A stretch of 64,000 bases of DNA from Methylonatrum sp040877625 (GTDB lineage Bacteria > Pseudomonadota > Gammaproteobacteria > Nitrococcales > Aquisalimonadaceae), in the NCBI GenBank assembly GCA_040877625.1, contig JBBDNK010000002.1, forward strand, positions 1-64,000. Direction: 5' to 3'. The notes below the pieces were generated by a model, which saw only the letters and a program-made list of their open reading frames with translations, was not told the origin of the DNA and made no database searches. Below are positions 1-8,410 of this stretch, in pieces. How positions within the stretch are numbered: the first letter of the stretch is position 1; each line of letters opens with the position of its first letter. A program made the translations under genes and the position numbers.

Positions 1-77
1 AGGCGCGTAGCTCAGCTGGTTAGAGCACCACCTTGACATGGTGGGGGTCGTTGGTTCGAGTCCAATCGCGCCTACCA
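1..77 (+). tRNA. tRNA-Val (GAC anticodon)
   Basis: The cloverleaf folds fully: 7-bp acceptor stem (AGGCGCG with CGCGCCT), D stem GCTC/GAGC, anticodon stem CCACC/GGTGG around loop TTGACAT, and T stem GTTGG/CCAAT with loop TTCGAGT. The anticodon GAC reads valine GUC codons. Discriminator A and the CCA end are encoded. The 3' part (36-77) is repeated exactly 30.7 kb downstream, so this gene is the target of the island. The present 3' end still gives an intact tRNA. Confidence 0.97.
36..77 (+). repeat. Left attachment-site repeat (42 bp) in tRNA-Val
   Basis: These 42 bases, from the anticodon loop to the CCA end, are identical to 30752-30793 in the same orientation. Identity stops at once on both sides. 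This is the pattern left when a tyrosine-recombinase element inserts in a tRNA 3' end and restores the gene. Identity is seen directly; the att role is inferred. Confidence 0.85.
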
Positions 78-117
78 CATATTATGAGGCACCTACTCTA
101 TTCCCCGGTGCCGTCCG

Positions 118-164
118 AACCCCCGCAGATTGGCATGCTGTGCGCGCCGCTTCGGGGGTTTTTT
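118..164 (+). terminator. Probable intrinsic terminator after tRNA-Val
   Basis: AACCCCCG (118-125) pairs with CGGGGGTT (153-160), and six T residues run from 159 to 164. The loop is long (27 nt) and could fold further. It lies 41 bp after the tRNA and belongs to island sequence, so it would replace the original tRNA terminator now found at 30821. Confidence 0.6.
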
Positions 165-178
165 CATGCCCATCATGA

Positions 179-457
179 AATGCACTCCGCACTTGCGGGA
201 TCCATAATGAGCCTTTTGGACAGGGACGGTTATTCAGGCAATTTGCTGGCAGGGCGGTGCCGGACTGGGCGGAAGAGATCGACTGCCAAATCTGGGCACA
301 ACTATTTCTCAAGTATCTGATAGCGCATCCCGCGGTGATTGCGGTCATCCCCGCTACCAACAATCCGGAACATGCTGCGGACAACATGACTGCCGGCAGG
401 GGGGCATTGCCCGACCAGCAATTGCGCGAGCGGCTTGTTGATGCCGCGAGGGGCTGA
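179..457 (+). pseudogene. Aldo/keto reductase C-terminal remnant
   Basis: An open frame between stops at 176 and 455 encodes the tail of an aldo/keto reductase. The run from about 206 reads EPFGQGRLFRQF..VPDWAEE, then WAQLFLKYLIAHPAV, then VIPATNNPEHAADN, the family's characteristic C-terminal segments. The whole N-terminal two thirds, with the catalytic Asp-Tyr-Lys-His set, is missing. A GTG at 257 could start a 66-residue peptide, but no function is expected. The position next to the left att site suggests truncation during island assembly. Confidence 0.7.
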
Positions 458-815
458 ATTCGCAGACAAGGTATTCCAGCCGATTCCGGACGCTGCGGCG
501 TTTCCCTGGACTTGGCCCAATGGCTTCCCTTTGGTTTTCTCCACAATGAAGCACTAATCCAAAAATACGTGAGCGCTGAAACTGTGACGATCTGATTGCG
601 GACCCGGCGTACAGCGCTTCAGACGGCGTGAACTCTTCTGTCCCGACGTGTTTGCCGCACTTGTATACGTAACCTGTGTTGTACGCTATTCCCGGGTAAA
701 TAGTATGCAACTTTAGATTTCTTGGAGCGCTTCCGCAAAGTATTGTGCTGCAATAGGCTTGAATGGTATACCAGACACTGAAATCCCCACCATCTCACCG
801 TGAGGTTTCGGCTCT
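458..815. other. Upstream region of the GntR gene
   Basis: No convincing gene is seen. The stretch holds TTGTATAC at 661-668 and the palindrome TGGTATACCA at 764-773, both resembling FadR-subfamily operator halves. Confidence 0.5.
764..773. promoter_or_regulatory. Candidate GntR/FCD operator TGGTATACCA
   Basis: A perfect 10-bp palindrome lies 43 bp upstream of the GntR-type gene. TTGGTATACCAA is the known core of UxuR/ExuR sites, which belong to the same FCD group. A weak promoter can be drawn with TTGTGC at 743-748 and TATACC at 767-772 (18-bp spacer), which would place the palindrome over the -10 element, as in autorepression. Confidence 0.45.
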
Positions 816-1502
816 GTGACAGCCGCTGATCGTGTCTACGAAATCATTAAGCAACGCATTCTGGTAGGGCATTTCCCGCCGGATTCCTATGTACGTGAGG
901 CCGCCATCGGTCGTGAGTTCGGCCTTAGTCGCACCCCGATCCGCGAAGCATTGCGTCGGCTGGTGTCGGAGGGTTGGGCCGATGCCATTCCCCATCAGGG
1001 TGCGCGCGTCGTTTCCTGGACGCAGCGCGATATTCAAGAGGTATTCGAGCTGCGTGCGCTGCTCGAGCCGCATGTGGTCGCGCGCGCCAGTGGGCGAATT
1101 ACCGGCGAGCAGTTGGCGGATTTGATGACATTGGCTGAGCGCATGGAGGAGGTGGTCTATGAGCCGGATGAAGCTGCGCTCGACGAGGTCGCTACGCTCA
1201 ACACCCGTTACCACAGGTGTCTGATGGCGGCCGCGGATAGCCCGCGCCTGCAGCGCCTGTTGGACGCCGTCGTCCAAGTACCGGTGACACGTCGCAGTTT
1301 TCACCAGTATACGCCGGAAGAGCTGCAACGGAGCATGCAGCATCACCGCGAGATCATTCGCGCGCTGACTGCGCGCGACAGCGATTGGGCCGCTTCCGTC
1401 ATGCGTGCGCACATACTGGCTGCGCGCACCGCCCATATGCGTTGGATCAGCGCGGACAGGTTCGGAGCGCAGGGTAAGTCCTCCGCGGATGCCACGGTTT
1501 AA
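816..1502 (+). CDS. GntR-family transcriptional regulator, FCD (FadR-like) type
   Basis: 228 residues from a GTG start preceded by GAGG at about 802. The N-terminal winged helix spans about residues 5-68 (AIGREFGLSRTPIREALRRL). The all-alpha FCD ligand domain follows at about 75-205 and keeps the metal-binding histidines H133, H177 and H199. FCD regulators usually sense small organic acids and repress catabolic operons. It is the first complete gene of the island and is followed by a LuxR-type gene and the CoA-transferase/aconitase operon, its likely targets. The palindrome at 764-773 may be its own operator. The ligand is unknown. Confidence 0.88.
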   Translation: MTAADRVYEIIKQRILVGHFPPDSYVREAAIGREFGLSRTPIREALRRLVSEGWADAIPHQGARVVSWTQRDIQEVFELRALLEPHVVARASGRITGEQLADLMTLAERMEEVVYEPDEAALDEVATLNTRYHRCLMAAADSPRLQRLLDAVVQVPVTRRSFHQYTPEELQRSMQHHREIIRALTARDSDWAASVMRAHILAARTAHMRWISADRFGAQGKSSADATV

Positions 1503-1607
1503 GATTGTGGCTGCATGGCGCACCGCATAGCGGGCGATAGCGTGCAGAGATCGAAAATTAGGGCGCAGACCCGAATTCGCATTTGCGAATAGTACAATGG
1601 AGGATTT

Positions 1608-2396
1608 ATGGCTGCATGTGCATCTGTTGTTGAGGCAACGTCCTGGCCTGCCTTTACGTCGCGCAATATCATCGATGCAATCGGGCGGGAGAGCTTTTTC
1701 TCTGACCTGTTTGGCACCATTAACGACCTGTGCGGCATCGACCATTGCGCGGTCTTCCAATTTAACACTGACGCGTTGCGTGAACTGGGTTCCGGCAGTC
1801 TTGATGGCAGCCGCACCGCGAACGAGCGCGCAGCGTGCTACCTGGGGAGGCAGTGGTGGCGTCGTGATCCGACGATCATTGAGGTGAAGCGCGCGATTGA
1901 CGGCTCACGTCGGCCGCTGGTGCAGCTTGGCCTGGGTGAGTTGCCAGCGGAACTGCGCAGCCAGATCTATGCGGACATCCGCGACCGTGTTGTGATCTGC
2001 GGTCAGCGCTGCGATATCGGCTACTGTCTAAGCTTGCTGCGTACCACCGGTAGCGGTGAGTTCTCCGCGGACGATATCGCCGGTCTGAGGGAGGCGACGG
2101 ACGCGATCATCTCGGTGGTGGCCAAGCACACTGAAGCGGAGAACCGTCGGCCCCATCTGGCGTTGTCTTCGCTTGCGAAGATCGAGGCATCCATTTTTGC
2201 TGATGCCCGGTTGTCTCAGCGCGAGGCTGAAGTGTGCGCCCGGATTCTCTATGGATTGTCCTTCGCCGGTATTGGGCTAGATCTCGGTATCGGGGAGGAA
2301 ACCGTCAAGACCTACCGCAACCGCGCGTACCAGCGGCTGGGCATAGGCAGCCCGCGCGAACTGCTTATGTGGTACCTGTCGATCTGGATACCCTAG
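1608..2396 (+). CDS. LuxR-type (GerE HTH) transcriptional regulator
   Basis: 262 residues, ATG at 1608 after GGAGG at about 1599. The C-terminal GerE/LuxR helix-turn-helix is clear at about residues 202-257 (LSQREAEVCARILYGLSF..ETVKTYRNRAYQRLGI). The N-terminal 190 residues match no family I can name with confidence: no receiver-domain aspartate pattern, and only a vague autoinducer- or GAF-like size. It is probably a one-component activator that senses a pathway compound. It sits between the GntR regulator and the CoA-transferase operon. Confidence 0.85.
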   Translation: MAACASVVEATSWPAFTSRNIIDAIGRESFFSDLFGTINDLCGIDHCAVFQFNTDALRELGSGSLDGSRTANERAACYLGRQWWRRDPTIIEVKRAIDGSRRPLVQLGLGELPAELRSQIYADIRDRVVICGQRCDIGYCLSLLRTTGSGEFSADDIAGLREATDAIISVVAKHTEAENRRPHLALSSLAKIEASIFADARLSQREAEVCARILYGLSFAGIGLDLGIGEETVKTYRNRAYQRLGIGSPRELLMWYLSIWIP

Positions 2397-2542
2397 GCTG
2401 TTACGCCGCAGCGTTCCCACGGAAAGCCCGCAGCTGGCACGGCGTCAAGGCTTTCGGGGGGTACTCTCCAGGCAGGCGCGGGGCGGACGCTACACCATTC
2501 CAGCACATGCGACTTCAAGAACGCTTCACGGTTCATCAGTCT

Positions 2543-2568
2543 CTGTCCCCCGCCGCGGGGACCGACAG
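2543..2568. repeat. REP-like inverted repeat, copy 1
   Basis: CTGTCCCC, a short GC-rich loop, then GGGGACCGACAG. It is one of five such elements in island gaps (see 10822, 25653, 28512, 30081). It lies between the LuxR-type gene and the CoA-transferase gene. The gap 2397-2727 holds nothing else recognised. Confidence 0.6.
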
Positions 2569-2727
2569 TTCAATCTGGCACTGTTAATCTGAATCGAAAC
2601 ATCGACTGAGTGTCTTGCGCAACGCGCGGAGCATGCGTCGGGCACAGGGATGGCTGAGGCCTCTGTGGTTAGCAGACGAGGCACGGGATTGGATGGCCGT
2701 CAGGCACCTAATAGCAGTGGGGCAAAG

Positions 2728-3924
2728 ATGAAGCCGCTTAAAGGAATCAAAGTGCTTGAAATGGGCCAACTCATCGCCGGGCCTTTCTGTGGCCAGATCC
2801 TTGCTGATTTCGGTGCGGAGGTGGTGAAGATAGAGCCGCCAGGACAAGGCGATCCGTTACGCCAGTGGGGGCGCGCCGATACCAATGGCGACACTATCTG
2901 GTGGTCGGTGATTGCCCGCAACAAGAAGTCGATGACCCTGGATCTGCGCGATCCGCGGGCTCAGGAAATCGTCAGGCGCCTGGCAGGGCAGGCGGATATT
3001 CTGATCGAGAATTTCAGGGTCGGTACGCTGGAGCGCTGGGGGCTGGGCTGGGACATACTGTCTGAAATCAATCCGCGACTGATTATGGTCCGTATTACAG
3101 GCTTCGGTCAGACCGGCCCCTACGCTCAGCGGGCTGGGTTTGCCTCGGTCTGCGAAGCTATGGGAGGGCTGCGTTACATCAGCGGTTATCCCGACCGGCC
3201 ACCCGTGCGCACCGGCATTTCACTAGGCGACTCCCTGGCCGGTATGAATGGCGCGATGGGCGCGATGATGGCACTGCAGTATCGCAACAAGACCAACCGT
3301 GGCCAGGTAGTGGATGCCTCCATTTTCGAGTCCGTGCTGGGAATGATGGAAGGCCTGATTGCTGAGTACGACAAGGGTGGCCATATCCGTCAGCGCTCCG
3401 GCAGCACACTGCCGGGCATCGCGCCCTCGAACGCCTATCCCACACGCGATGGGAAAGAGGTCGTGATTGGCGGTAACCAGGACAATGTATTCCAGCGGCT
3501 GTGCGCTGAAATGGGCAGGCCTGAGCTGGCCGAAGATGCGCGCTACGCAAGCCATCGCGCCCGCGGCGAGAATCAGGAAGAGTTGGATGAGCTGGTATCC
3601 GCCTGGACGCGCCAGCGCGACGCCGATGACATTGTCGAGCGCTTGGCTCAATGCGGAGTTCCGGCGGGACTCGCATACCGCGCCCCAGAGATGCTGAATG
3701 ATCCGCATTTCATTTCCCGCGAGGCGATCACCCGTGTGGCCGATCCGCGCTTCGGTGATCTGGCTATGCAAAACGTTTTCCCGCGACTGTCCGAATCTCC
3801 GGGAGGAATCGACCACACCGGCCCCCTGCTTGGCGAGCATACTCGCCAAGTGCTGCGCGACTGGCTGGGGCTGGACGACAGTGCGATCGACGCGATGGAG
3901 CACGACGAAAATGAAGCGATCTGA
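2728..3924 (+). CDS. CaiB/BaiF family (class III) CoA-transferase
   Basis: 398 residues from ATG 2728. An in-frame start at 2650 would add 26 residues unlike the family N-terminus, and the family begins at about MKPLKGIKVLEMGQLIAGPF. The catalytic aspartate is D168 in GISLGDSLAGMNGAM. The glycine-rich and central segments (IVRRLAGQADILIENFRVGT, ITGFGQTGPY) are typical. These enzymes move CoA from succinyl-CoA or another donor onto an organic acid. Only 33 bp separate it from the aconitase-family gene, and the HMG-CoA-lyase-like gene comes next. This suggests it activates a hydroxy dicarboxylate for cleavage. The exact acid is not known. Confidence 0.9.
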   Translation: MKPLKGIKVLEMGQLIAGPFCGQILADFGAEVVKIEPPGQGDPLRQWGRADTNGDTIWWSVIARNKKSMTLDLRDPRAQEIVRRLAGQADILIENFRVGTLERWGLGWDILSEINPRLIMVRITGFGQTGPYAQRAGFASVCEAMGGLRYISGYPDRPPVRTGISLGDSLAGMNGAMGAMMALQYRNKTNRGQVVDASIFESVLGMMEGLIAEYDKGGHIRQRSGSTLPGIAPSNAYPTRDGKEVVIGGNQDNVFQRLCAEMGRPELAEDARYASHRARGENQEELDELVSAWTRQRDADDIVERLAQCGVPAGLAYRAPEMLNDPHFISREAITRVADPRFGDLAMQNVFPRLSESPGGIDHTGPLLGEHTRQVLRDWLGLDDSAIDAMEHDENEAI

Positions 3925-3957
3925 GGCAGTGCACTTACGCTGATCCGGAGAATATCG

Positions 3958-5919
3958 ATGGCGGAGAATCTCGCACGACAACTGATAGCGGCCAAGTTGG
4001 TCGAGGGGCGGATGGACACGGGCACCGAGATTGGCCTGCAAATCGATCAGGCGTTGCTGCAGGATGTACTGGGTACGCTGGTGATGCTGGAGTTGGAGGC
4101 GATGGGTGTGACTGAGGTCAAGACCCAGCCCAGCGTGCAGTATATTGATCACGCGCTGGTTCAGTCCGATCACATCAACGCCGACGCGCATTTGTTCCTC
4201 CAGAGCGCCTGCGAGCGCTTCGGCATTTGGTATAGCGGCCCCGGCAACGGCATCAGCCACCCGGTTCACATGGAGCACTTTGGTGTGCCGGGGCAATCCC
4301 TGGTGGGTTGTGATAGTCACACGACGGCGGCCGGCGCCCTGGGAATGCTGGCCATCGGTGCCGGTGGCATCGAAGTGGCGATGGCAATGGCGGGTGAGCC
4401 GCTATACATCACCATGCCGCGGATATGGGGTATCGAGCTCATTGGCGAATTGCCGGACTGGGTCTCGGCCAAGGACGTAATTCTGGAACTGCTGCGCCGC
4501 CATGGCGTAGCCGGCGCCAAGAACTGCATCATCGAGTACTACGGACCGGGGCTCGCCAGTCTGTCGGCCATGGATCGCCATGTGCTGGCCAATATGGGTA
4601 CAGAAATGGGGGCGACCACCACGGTTTTTCCCAGCGACGAGTCGACCCGGACATTCCTGCGAACTCGCGGTCGCGAGGAGGTATGGCGGCCGTTGGCTGC
4701 CGAAGCTGGTTGTACCTACGACCGTCACGATCGCATCGACCTGGCCAACCTGGAACCGCTGATCGCGTTGCCCTCCAGCCCCGACAAGGTGGTGCCGGTG
4801 CGCGACGTCGCCGGCGAGCCGATCTACCAGTCCTACATCGGCTCCTCGGCCAACCCCGGTTATCGCGATTTCGCCGTGGTGGCTCAGATGCTCAAGGATC
4901 GCGAAATCGCGCCAGGTATTTCGCTCGACATCAACCCCTCCTCGCGCCAGGTGCTGGAAACCTTGATCACCGAAGGCGCTCTGGGGGAATTCATCCGCGC
5001 CGGGGGTCGGTTGCATCAGGCCGGCTGCAATGGCTGCATCGGGATGGGCCAGGCCCCAGCCAAAGGCCGCAACAGCCTGCGTACGGTTACCCGCAACTTT
5101 CCCGGGCGTTCCGGTACCCGCGAGGACCGGGTGTTCCTGTGCAGCCCCGAAACTGCGACTGCGTCCGCGCTCAAGGGGGTCATTACCGATCCGCGCACAC
5201 TGGATATGACCTATCCTCGGGTGCGGGAGCCGGATGTCATGCGGGCGGCAATGGCCGCATTTGTTTCTCCGCGGCAGCGCAAGCCCGGCGAGCCGTTGCC
5301 GGAGCTGGCCCGCACTGATAACACGCCACCGATCCCGCTATTGGAGCCGCTGCCCGATCGGCTGGATGTCGAGGTGATTCTGGTCACCGGTGACAACATC
5401 TCCACCGACGACATCATTCCCGCCGGCAACCGGGTATTGCCGTACTGGAGTAACGTCTTTGAAACAGCCAGGTACGCCTTCGAGCAGATTGACTCGAGCT
5501 ATCCTCAGCGGGCTCAGGGTAGCATCGAGGCCGGCGGTCACGCGATTATTGGCGGCCGCAACTACGGCCAAGGTTCCAGCCGGGAGAATGCGGCGCTGGT
5601 ACCTCGGCTACTGGGTCTGCGGGTGGTTGTGGCGCAAAGCTTCGCCCGCATCCACTGGCAGAACCTGGCGTGTTTCGGCGTGCTGGCACTGAGCTTCAAG
5701 AGCGAGGAGGATGCCGCTGCCATCGAGCAAGGTGCTCGACTGCAGATCGAAGACCTGCATACTCAACTGCGGGCCAGCAACCAGGTGACTGCAACAGTCG
5801 CTGATCGAGCCATGGTGCTCGAGCATGAGTTGACGCCGCGCCAGTTGAACATACTTATCGCCGGCGGTGTGATTAACGCGTTGCAGGCGGGCGGCGCCGA
5901 GCGGGCCAAGGAGAATTGA
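3958..5919 (+). CDS. Aconitase-family hydratase, single chain (653 aa)
   Basis: The protein has the large aconitase domain (about 1-420) and the swivel domain (about 470-640) in one chain, close to the 640-660-residue bacterial type rather than AcnA (890) or AcnB. The substrate loop GCDSHTTAAGALGM (117-130), the C357-x2-C360 pair in AGCNGCIGMG, and the swivel motif GGRNYGQGSSRE are present. The usual GSCTN segment carrying the first Fe-S cysteine reads IGSSANP here, with serine at 297. A cysteine at 118 lies in the active-site loop. It may act on citrate, but its place between a CoA-transferase and an HMG-CoA-lyase-like gene suggests hydration or isomerisation of a pathway-specific unsaturated di- or tricarboxylate. 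Start ATG 3958 follows GGAG. Confidence 0.88.
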   Translation: MAENLARQLIAAKLVEGRMDTGTEIGLQIDQALLQDVLGTLVMLELEAMGVTEVKTQPSVQYIDHALVQSDHINADAHLFLQSACERFGIWYSGPGNGISHPVHMEHFGVPGQSLVGCDSHTTAAGALGMLAIGAGGIEVAMAMAGEPLYITMPRIWGIELIGELPDWVSAKDVILELLRRHGVAGAKNCIIEYYGPGLASLSAMDRHVLANMGTEMGATTTVFPSDESTRTFLRTRGREEVWRPLAAEAGCTYDRHDRIDLANLEPLIALPSSPDKVVPVRDVAGEPIYQSYIGSSANPGYRDFAVVAQMLKDREIAPGISLDINPSSRQVLETLITEGALGEFIRAGGRLHQAGCNGCIGMGQAPAKGRNSLRTVTRNFPGRSGTREDRVFLCSPETATASALKGVITDPRTLDMTYPRVREPDVMRAAMAAFVSPRQRKPGEPLPELARTDNTPPIPLLEPLPDRLDVEVILVTGDNISTDDIIPAGNRVLPYWSNVFETARYAFEQIDSSYPQRAQGSIEAGGHAIIGGRNYGQGSSRENAALVPRLLGLRVVVAQSFARIHWQNLACFGVLALSFKSEEDAAAIEQGARLQIEDLHTQLRASNQVTATVADRAMVLEHELTPRQLNILIAGGVINALQAGGAERAKEN

Positions 5920-6858
5920 ATGAACACGCGTGCCACTCGACAAGCGGAGATCGTTGAAGTTGCTCCCCGTGACGGTTTTCAGTCGATCGCCGAGCCTCTT
6001 CCGACGCACAACAAAATCAGTCTCATCGAGGGCCTGCTGGATGCCGGCTGCCAGCGCCTGGAGCTCGGCTCATTCGTAAGCCCGCGGGCGGTTCCTCAGA
6101 TGGCGGACATGGGTGGAATCGCCGAGCATTTCAAGGGCCGCCCGGGCTTGCGGCTGTCGGTGCTGGTGCCTAATGCGAAGGGTGCGGAGCTGGCGCTTGC
6201 GCACGGGATACGTGAACTCGTTTACGTTTTCTCCGCCTCCGAAACTCACAATCTCAAGAACGTGCGTCAGACGATCGAGCAATCGTTGACCCAGCTCGCC
6301 GAGATCACCGCCATGCGCAGGGACGAGCGGGATTTTCGCCTGAGGGTCGACATCGCCACGTGCTTCGATTGTCCATTCGACGGCACCGTGCCGTTTGGGC
6401 AGGTGCGCTATGCGGTCGAGCGCGTGGCCGAAGTAGCCGGAACCGCGGAGATCGCACTTTGTGATACGACCGGACGCGCAAACCCGCACCAGGTCCGCTC
6501 GCGGTTCGCTGCAGTCATGGGTACGACGGGCGAAGGCATCGGCTGGGCTTTCCACGGGCACGACACATTCGGCATGGGAGTCGCCAACGCCCTGTTCGCC
6601 TATGAGGCAGGCGTGCGCACCTTTGATGCCTCGGCGGCGGGGCTGGGCGGCTGTCCCTTCGCCCCCGGTGCGAGCGGCAATACCGCCACCGAGGATCTTG
6701 TATTTGCCTTCGGGGAAGCCGGAATTCATACCAGTATCGACATGTTCGGCCTGCTTACAGTGGCAGACCGTATTGCCGGATTGCCTGGCGCCTGCGTGGG
6801 TGGTCATCTGCGAAAGGTGCCGCGGGCGCGGGCGATACCTGCGTCGGCGACGGCGTGA
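5920..6858 (+). CDS. HMG-CoA lyase-like aldolase
   Basis: 312 residues, starting directly after the aconitase stop codon. It is a DRE-TIM/HMGL-like TIM barrel. R17-D18 lie in VAPRDGFQ, metal histidines H212 and H214 in FHGHDTFGMG, and the catalytic loop cysteine C245 in GLGGCPFAPGASGN. All residues needed for 3-hydroxy-3-methylglutaryl-CoA lyase chemistry are kept. HMG-CoA lyase gives acetoacetate and acetyl-CoA. Given the neighbours, a related 3-hydroxyacyl-CoA such as a citramalyl-CoA-like compound is equally possible. Translational coupling with the gene before supports a shared pathway. Confidence 0.9.
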   Translation: MNTRATRQAEIVEVAPRDGFQSIAEPLPTHNKISLIEGLLDAGCQRLELGSFVSPRAVPQMADMGGIAEHFKGRPGLRLSVLVPNAKGAELALAHGIRELVYVFSASETHNLKNVRQTIEQSLTQLAEITAMRRDERDFRLRVDIATCFDCPFDGTVPFGQVRYAVERVAEVAGTAEIALCDTTGRANPHQVRSRFAAVMGTTGEGIGWAFHGHDTFGMGVANALFAYEAGVRTFDASAAGLGGCPFAPGASGNTATEDLVFAFGEAGIHTSIDMFGLLTVADRIAGLPGACVGGHLRKVPRARAIPASATA

Positions 6859-6871
6859 ACGGGGCCAGCGG

Positions 6872-8410
6872 ATGAATATCGCGCAACTGGTGGTCCGAGC
6901 CGGCCGCAGCTACGCGTCGCAGCCGGCACTTTTCCAGGGCGATCGGCTGCTCTGCAATTACGGCAAACTTGCCACCTGCGTCGCACGGCTGGCAGGTGGG
7001 CTGCGGGCGCGGGGCCTGACGGCGGGAGAGCGGGTGGCGCTCATCATGAAGAACTGCCCGCAATACGTGGAGCTTCTTTTCGCCTGCTGGCACGCTGGGT
7101 TGGTCGTGGTGCCGGTTAACGCCAAGCTACATCCGAAGGAATTTAGATACGTTCTGGAGCATTCGGGCGCGCGCGGCTGTTTCGTTACCACCGAACTTGC
7201 GGAGGCGGTGGAAGGCATCAGCGGCGAACTGCCCGACGTCGCATGGGTGGAGGATGTTAGCGGCGAGGCTTACCGACGGCTGACTGAGGCGGAGCCCGCG
7301 GAAGCGGCGGCCGTAAACCCCACCGACACCGCCTGGCTTTTCTATACCAGCGGCACCACAGGTCGGCCCAAGGGCGCCATGCTCTCGCATCGCAATCTGT
7401 TGACCATGAGCATGAGCTACTTTATCGACGTGGATTCGATTGCGCCCAGTGATTGTATCGTCCATGCAGCGCCCATGTCGCACGGCTCCGGGCTGTACGT
7501 CCTGCCCCACGTCGCGGCCGCCGCCGCGCACGTGCTCCCGGACAGCGGCGGCTTCGAGCCAGAGGAGATTCTCGCCTTGATTCGAAACCATAGCGGCGTG
7601 AGCTTCTTTGCTGCGCCGACCATGGTGACGCGGCTGATGGCCCACCCGCAGGTGGCCTCGGCGGACATGACCAACCTCAAGACCATCATCTACGGTGGTG
7701 GGCCGATGTATCTGGAAGACTGCAAGAGGGCGATCGCCGTGTTTGGAAACCGCCTGGCACAGATCTACGGGCAGGGGGAGAGCCCGATGACTATCACCGC
7801 ACTGGGCAAGCATCATTTCGCCAACAGCCGGCATCCACGCTACAACGGGCGTTTGGGCTCCGTGGGCGTGCCGCACACGGCTGTGGAGGTGGTCGTGGTC
7901 GACCAGGATGGTCGATCACTGCCCGCCGGCGTAACCGGCGAAGTGCTGGTGCGCGGCGACAGCGTGATGAGCGGTTACTGGAGGGATCCGGAAGCCAGCG
8001 CCGAGACCCTCAAAGGCGGCTGGCTGCACAGTGGGGACATGGCAAGCTTCGATGAGGATGGCTTCCTCACGCTCAAGGACCGCAGCAAGGATGTAATCAT
8101 CAGTGGCGGTACCAACATCTATCCACGCGAGGTGGAGGAGGTGCTGCTGACCGATCCGCGCTTGTTCGAGGTGGCGGTGATCGGCCGCAAGCATGCCGAT
8201 TGGGGCGAAGAGGTGGTCGCCTTCGTGGTGACCAAGCCCGGGCGCCAAATCGAGCGGGCCGAGCTTGATGCTCTGTGCCTCGAACATATCGCCCGGTTCA
8301 AGCGTCCCAAGGACTATTACTTTATTGACGCTTTGCCGAAGAATAACTATGGCAAGGTTCTGAAAATCGAGCTGCGCCGCATGCTGGCGGACAACGAGGT
8401 GGCTTCATGA
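6872..8410 (+). CDS. Acyl-CoA synthetase (AMP-forming)
   Basis: 512 residues. ATG 6872 is chosen because MNIAQLVVRAGRSYASQPAL is the normal family start; the longer open frame overlaps the lyase gene. The phosphate-binding motif is FYTSGTTGRPKGAML (157-171). The adenylate motifs YGQGES and LHSGDMASFDEDGF follow, and the C-terminal catalytic-lysine region is NNYGKVLK. The protein would link a carboxylic acid to CoA with ATP. Its end overlaps the thiolase start by four bases (ATGA), so the two are translationally coupled. Substrate size cannot be read; medium-chain, branched or aromatic acids are all possible. Confidence 0.92.
   Translation: MNIAQLVVRAGRSYASQPALFQGDRLLCNYGKLATCVARLAGGLRARGLTAGERVALIMKNCPQYVELLFACWHAGLVVVPVNAKLHPKEFRYVLEHSGARGCFVTTELAEAVEGISGELPDVAWVEDVSGEAYRRLTEAEPAEAAAVNPTDTAWLFYTSGTTGRPKGAMLSHRNLLTMSMSYFIDVDSIAPSDCIVHAAPMSHGSGLYVLPHVAAAAAHVLPDSGGFEPEEILALIRNHSGVSFFAAPTMVTRLMAHPQVASADMTNLKTIIYGGGPMYLEDCKRAIAVFGNRLAQIYGQGESPMTITALGKHHFANSRHPRYNGRLGSVGVPHTAVEVVVVDQDGRSLPAGVTGEVLVRGDSVMSGYWRDPEASAETLKGGWLHSGDMASFDEDGFLTLKDRSKDVIISGGTNIYPREVEEVLLTDPRLFEVAVIGRKHADWGEEVVAFVVTKPGRQIERAELDALCLEHIARFKRPKDYYFIDALPKNNYGKVLKIELRRMLADNEVAS

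Noticed and set aside
82..546. Long reverse ORF over the left island end
   Set aside because: It is a shadow of the aldo/keto reductase remnant frame with no family similarity.
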